Positions 6,776 to 7,975 of a stretch of DNA of 7,975 bases are shown here, in pieces. The notes under the pieces were generated by a model that saw only the letters and a program-made list of their open reading frames with translations, did no database searches and was not told the origin of the DNA. Made by a program: the position numbers and the translations under genes. The stretch is taken from contig JACZSS010000100.1 in the NCBI GenBank assembly GCA_022574115.1, forward strand, positions 1 through 7,975, written 5' to 3'. Position 1 is the stretch's first letter, and each line of letters starts with the position of its first letter. This DNA is from Candidatus Heimdallarchaeota archaeon. Its GTDB lineage: Archaea; Asgardarchaeota; Heimdallarchaeia; Heimdallarchaeales; Kariarchaeaceae.

Positions 6776-6784
6776 TTAATAAAA
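6776..6784 (-). promoter_or_regulatory. TATA-like box for the surface-protein/winged-helix unit
   Basis: TTTTATTAA on the minus strand, centred about 43 bases before the ATG at 6737. Archaeal initiation about 25 bases downstream would give a leader of roughly 15-20 bases that still includes the GAGG ribosome site. Predicted from spacing and composition only. Confidence 0.4.
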
Positions 6785-6947
6785 GAATTCTCCTACTGAG
6801 TAATAGAACTCGACTTTCTAGGTCTTCTTCACCAAGTTTGATATTTATTCCGGAAATAATATGCCACCGAAATTTGGTAATTTGGCATTGTTTTTTCTTC
6901 ACAAACTGATTAAATACAAAACACTACTTGGAAATTATTGATATGCA

Positions 6948-6988
6948 GTCTAATTTATGTCCAATTTTGGACCTCATAATTGAGAACT
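6948..6988 (+). repeat. Interspersed direct repeat, copy B
   Basis: This is the second copy of the 41-base element at 4747-4787, same orientation, 33 of 41 positions identical. Here the dyad is perfect: GTCCAATTTTGGAC (6959-6972), with GTCCAA and TTGGAC arms around TT. An outer TATG/CATA pair (6956-6959 and 6975-6978) extends the symmetry imperfectly. It sits about 210 bases upstream of the leftward surface-protein start and about 200 bases upstream of the rightward secreted-protein start. Confidence 0.65.
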
Positions 6989-7009
6989 GATTTTTCGATC
7001 TTAGTGTAC

Positions 7010-7032
7010 AGCCCTCATTCAAGTTTGAGGCT
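7010..7032. repeat. Bulged inverted repeat (hairpin) in the divergent intergenic region
   Basis: AGCCCTCA (7010-7017) pairs with TGAGGCT (7026-7032) to give a 7-base-pair stem with one unpaired C and an 8-base loop. On the + strand it is followed only by TTTTGC, a weak T tract. No gene ends here, so it is more likely a structured leader or binding site than a terminator, or it may be chance. Confidence 0.3.
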
Positions 7033-7144
7033 TTTGCAATAAGTTTTCTAGACTCCGCTAGTCACATGTAAAAATGAGTTGTAAACTGAGACGATTCATG
7101 GAACTATCGAGAATCGGATAAATAGACGAAACGTAAAAATCCAA

Positions 7145-7152
7145 TTTATAAT
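7145..7152 (+). promoter_or_regulatory. TATA-like box for the secreted-protein gene at 7187
   Basis: TTTATAAT, preceded by an A-rich stretch (GTAAAAATCC) that could act as a BRE. It is centred about 38 bases before the ATG at 7187, which would give a leader of only about 10-15 bases. That agrees with the absence of a Shine-Dalgarno in front of this gene. Confidence 0.45.
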
Positions 7153-7165
7153 TGTTGACAACAAT
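7151..7165. promoter_or_regulatory. Perfect 15-base palindrome, operator candidate
   Basis: ATTGTTG-A-CAACAAT is a perfect 7+1+7 inverted repeat. It overlaps the 3' edge of the TATA-like box and ends 21 bases before the ATG at 7187, where a repressor would block polymerase recruitment. The size suits a dimeric winged-helix or helix-turn-helix protein. The regulator is unknown; the winged-helix protein at 4830-5708 is one candidate. Confidence 0.5.
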
Positions 7166-7186
7166 CGTAAATTATTGAACAACCTT

Positions 7187-7975
7187 ATGAGAATTAAAAT
7201 CACCAAAAAGTATAAATTTTGGATCTTTGCATTTTCCATAATTAATCTCATTTATGGGTCAGCGAGCATTGGGTCGTTCTATAATCAAAGTATTAGCGAA
7301 AATCTACCCTCTGATTCAGATATTTATCAAGTACCAGACTCTCAATTGATTACTCATCAATCTTCTTCTACGATTAAAAATTACCGGCAATCTTTTCCAA
7401 CATTCTCATGGTATGATGCGAAAACAAATGGTGTAAATTTAGGACTTCAAGGGCTTGATGTAGATACATCCGTCTCTCTCCCCTTTGAATTCGATTTTTA
7501 TGGTCAAACCTTTGATACACTTAATATAAATTCTCACGGTTGGATGTCGTTTGTTGATTTCCCTCCAAACACATATGAAGGTCCCAAAACATATGAAAAT
7601 CCGACACTCCCTACTAATGTCTATTCCTACGTAATAGCACCGTTTTGGAACGAACTTTTTGCTGAAAATAATATCTACTTCTGGGACATGGGAACGGCAG
7701 TCGTTATTGAATTTAATAATTATTCCTACATTGGACCGGCTGATAGCGATCTACCATTGGCGGGCACTTTTGAGCTAATTTTGTATGATGATGGTAACAT
7801 CGTCTTTCAATACCAAACAATTTATATCGATGGAAGGATAGGGACAGCCTATACTGATTGCTATGGAGATGTGGATAGGTATGGCGGATTTTGCTATTCT
7901 ACTGTTGGTTTAAATCTAGGTATCGATCTGGAATATTATAGCGAATATAATCTTGATTCTAATAGGACTTCATTT
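7187..7975 (+). CDS. Secreted beta-rich surface protein, N-terminal 263 residues (continues beyond the window)
   Basis: The frame is open from ATG 7187 to the last base with no stop, so the protein is incomplete at the C-terminus. The N-terminus is a signal peptide or anchor: basic 2-10 (RIKITKKYK), hydrophobic 11-23, then GSASIG. After a Ser/Gln-rich linker (about 30-70) comes a beta-rich domain with the pattern LPFEFDFYG (98-106), INSHGWMSF (114-122), VIAPFW (149-154), TFELILYDDGNIVFQY (194-209) and STVGLNLG (238-245). This layout recurs in extracellular domains of archaeal and bacterial surface proteins and secreted proteases; I cannot name a family with certainty. C225 and C236 could form a disulphide. 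Sequons occur at N33, N178 and N259. There is no ribosome site, but a TATA-like box about 38 bases upstream implies a very short leader. The missing part may carry repeats, a catalytic domain or an anchor. Confidence 0.75.
   Translation, partial: MRIKITKKYKFWIFAFSIINLIYGSASIGSFYNQSISENLPSDSDIYQVPDSQLITHQSSSTIKNYRQSFPTFSWYDAKTNGVNLGLQGLDVDTSVSLPFEFDFYGQTFDTLNINSHGWMSFVDFPPNTYEGPKTYENPTLPTNVYSYVIAPFWNELFAENNIYFWDMGTAVVIEFNNYSYIGPADSDLPLAGTFELILYDDGNIVFQYQTIYIDGRIGTAYTDCYGDVDRYGGFCYSTVGLNLGIDLEYYSEYNLDSNRTSF

Larger units (their letters stand above)
6738..7186. other. 449-base non-coding region between divergent surface-protein genes
   Basis: I see no credible gene here on either strand; the longest ATG-started frames that I followed are about 15 codons. 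It holds the ribosome site and TATA-like box of the leftward surface protein, the second copy of the 41-base repeat (6948-6988), a bulged hairpin (7010-7032), and the TATA-like box and 15-base palindrome of the rightward gene. A two-promoter region normally needs only 100-150 bases, so about 300 bases are left for the repeat, distal control or an untranslated RNA. Confidence 0.6.

Noticed and set aside
6861..6896. ATGCCA...TGGCAT inverted repeat followed by six T on the + strand, resembling a terminator
   Set aside because: The arms are only 6 bases around a 16-base interval, and no + strand gene lies upstream for it to terminate (the nearest ends at 3257).
6940..6990. Possible box C/D small RNA at repeat copy B (CTGA near 6986-6989)
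   Set aside because: No proper C box (RUGAUGA) is present, and copy A lacks both boxes.
1..7975. tRNA, rRNA, CRISPR array or transposase
   Set aside because: No cloverleaf-like segment, regularly spaced repeats or transposase-like protein was seen in any part of the window.

Overview
This is a 7,975-base stretch of AT-rich, gene-dense DNA that looks archaeal. Several genes have GGAGG/GAGG ribosome binding sites. Others have only an AT-rich TATA-like box a few tens of bases upstream, which suggests short leaders. The gene mix is a FixC/FixX electron-transfer pair, a winged-helix regulator fused to membrane helices, and cell-surface proteins with N-glycosylation sequons and a C-terminal hydrophobic anchor. 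This would fit an Asgard archaeon, perhaps of the Heimdallarchaeia, but the lineage is inferred from gene content and style, not from a marker gene.

Left part (1-1188). The window opens with the last 31 codons of an unrecognised rightward gene (1-96). A complete LOG-family nucleotide phosphoribohydrolase follows on + (206-787). A two-cluster FixX ferredoxin lies on - (883-1188).

Middle (1329-4581). A large + strand membrane protein with about 11-13 helices and a complete C-terminal endonuclease/exonuclease/phosphatase (EEP) domain (1329-3257) converges, with a 22-base gap, on a - strand FixC-type flavoprotein (3280-4581). FixC and FixX point the same way and should work together, passing electrons from an electron-transfer flavoprotein (ETF) towards quinone. 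They are physically split by the EEP gene, and no ETF alpha or beta gene is in the window. The 248 bases upstream of fixC hold two inverted repeats built on the same AATCAA core, which look like an operator array.

Right part (4747-7975). A leftward two-gene unit encodes a signal-peptide surface protein with a C-terminal anchor (5730-6737), followed 21 bases later by a winged-helix protein with about five membrane helices (4830-5708). The unit is bracketed by two diverged 41-base direct repeats (4747-4787 and 6948-6988) with a conserved ATTTTGGACC core and partial dyad symmetry. A 449-base non-coding region then separates it from a divergent secreted protein (7187 to the window end, incomplete). 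That gene has a TATA-like box overlapped by a perfect 15-base palindrome.

How the parts may work together: the left and middle parts are housekeeping or energy metabolism plus a possible lipid or glycolipid processing enzyme. The right part looks like a cell-surface module with its own membrane-tethered regulator and repeated putative control elements. The most interesting leads are the direct repeats bracketing the surface/regulator module, the operator-like palindromes, and the EEP membrane protein, whose layout resembles the eukaryotic GPI-anchor remodelling protein Cwh43/PGAP2IP.
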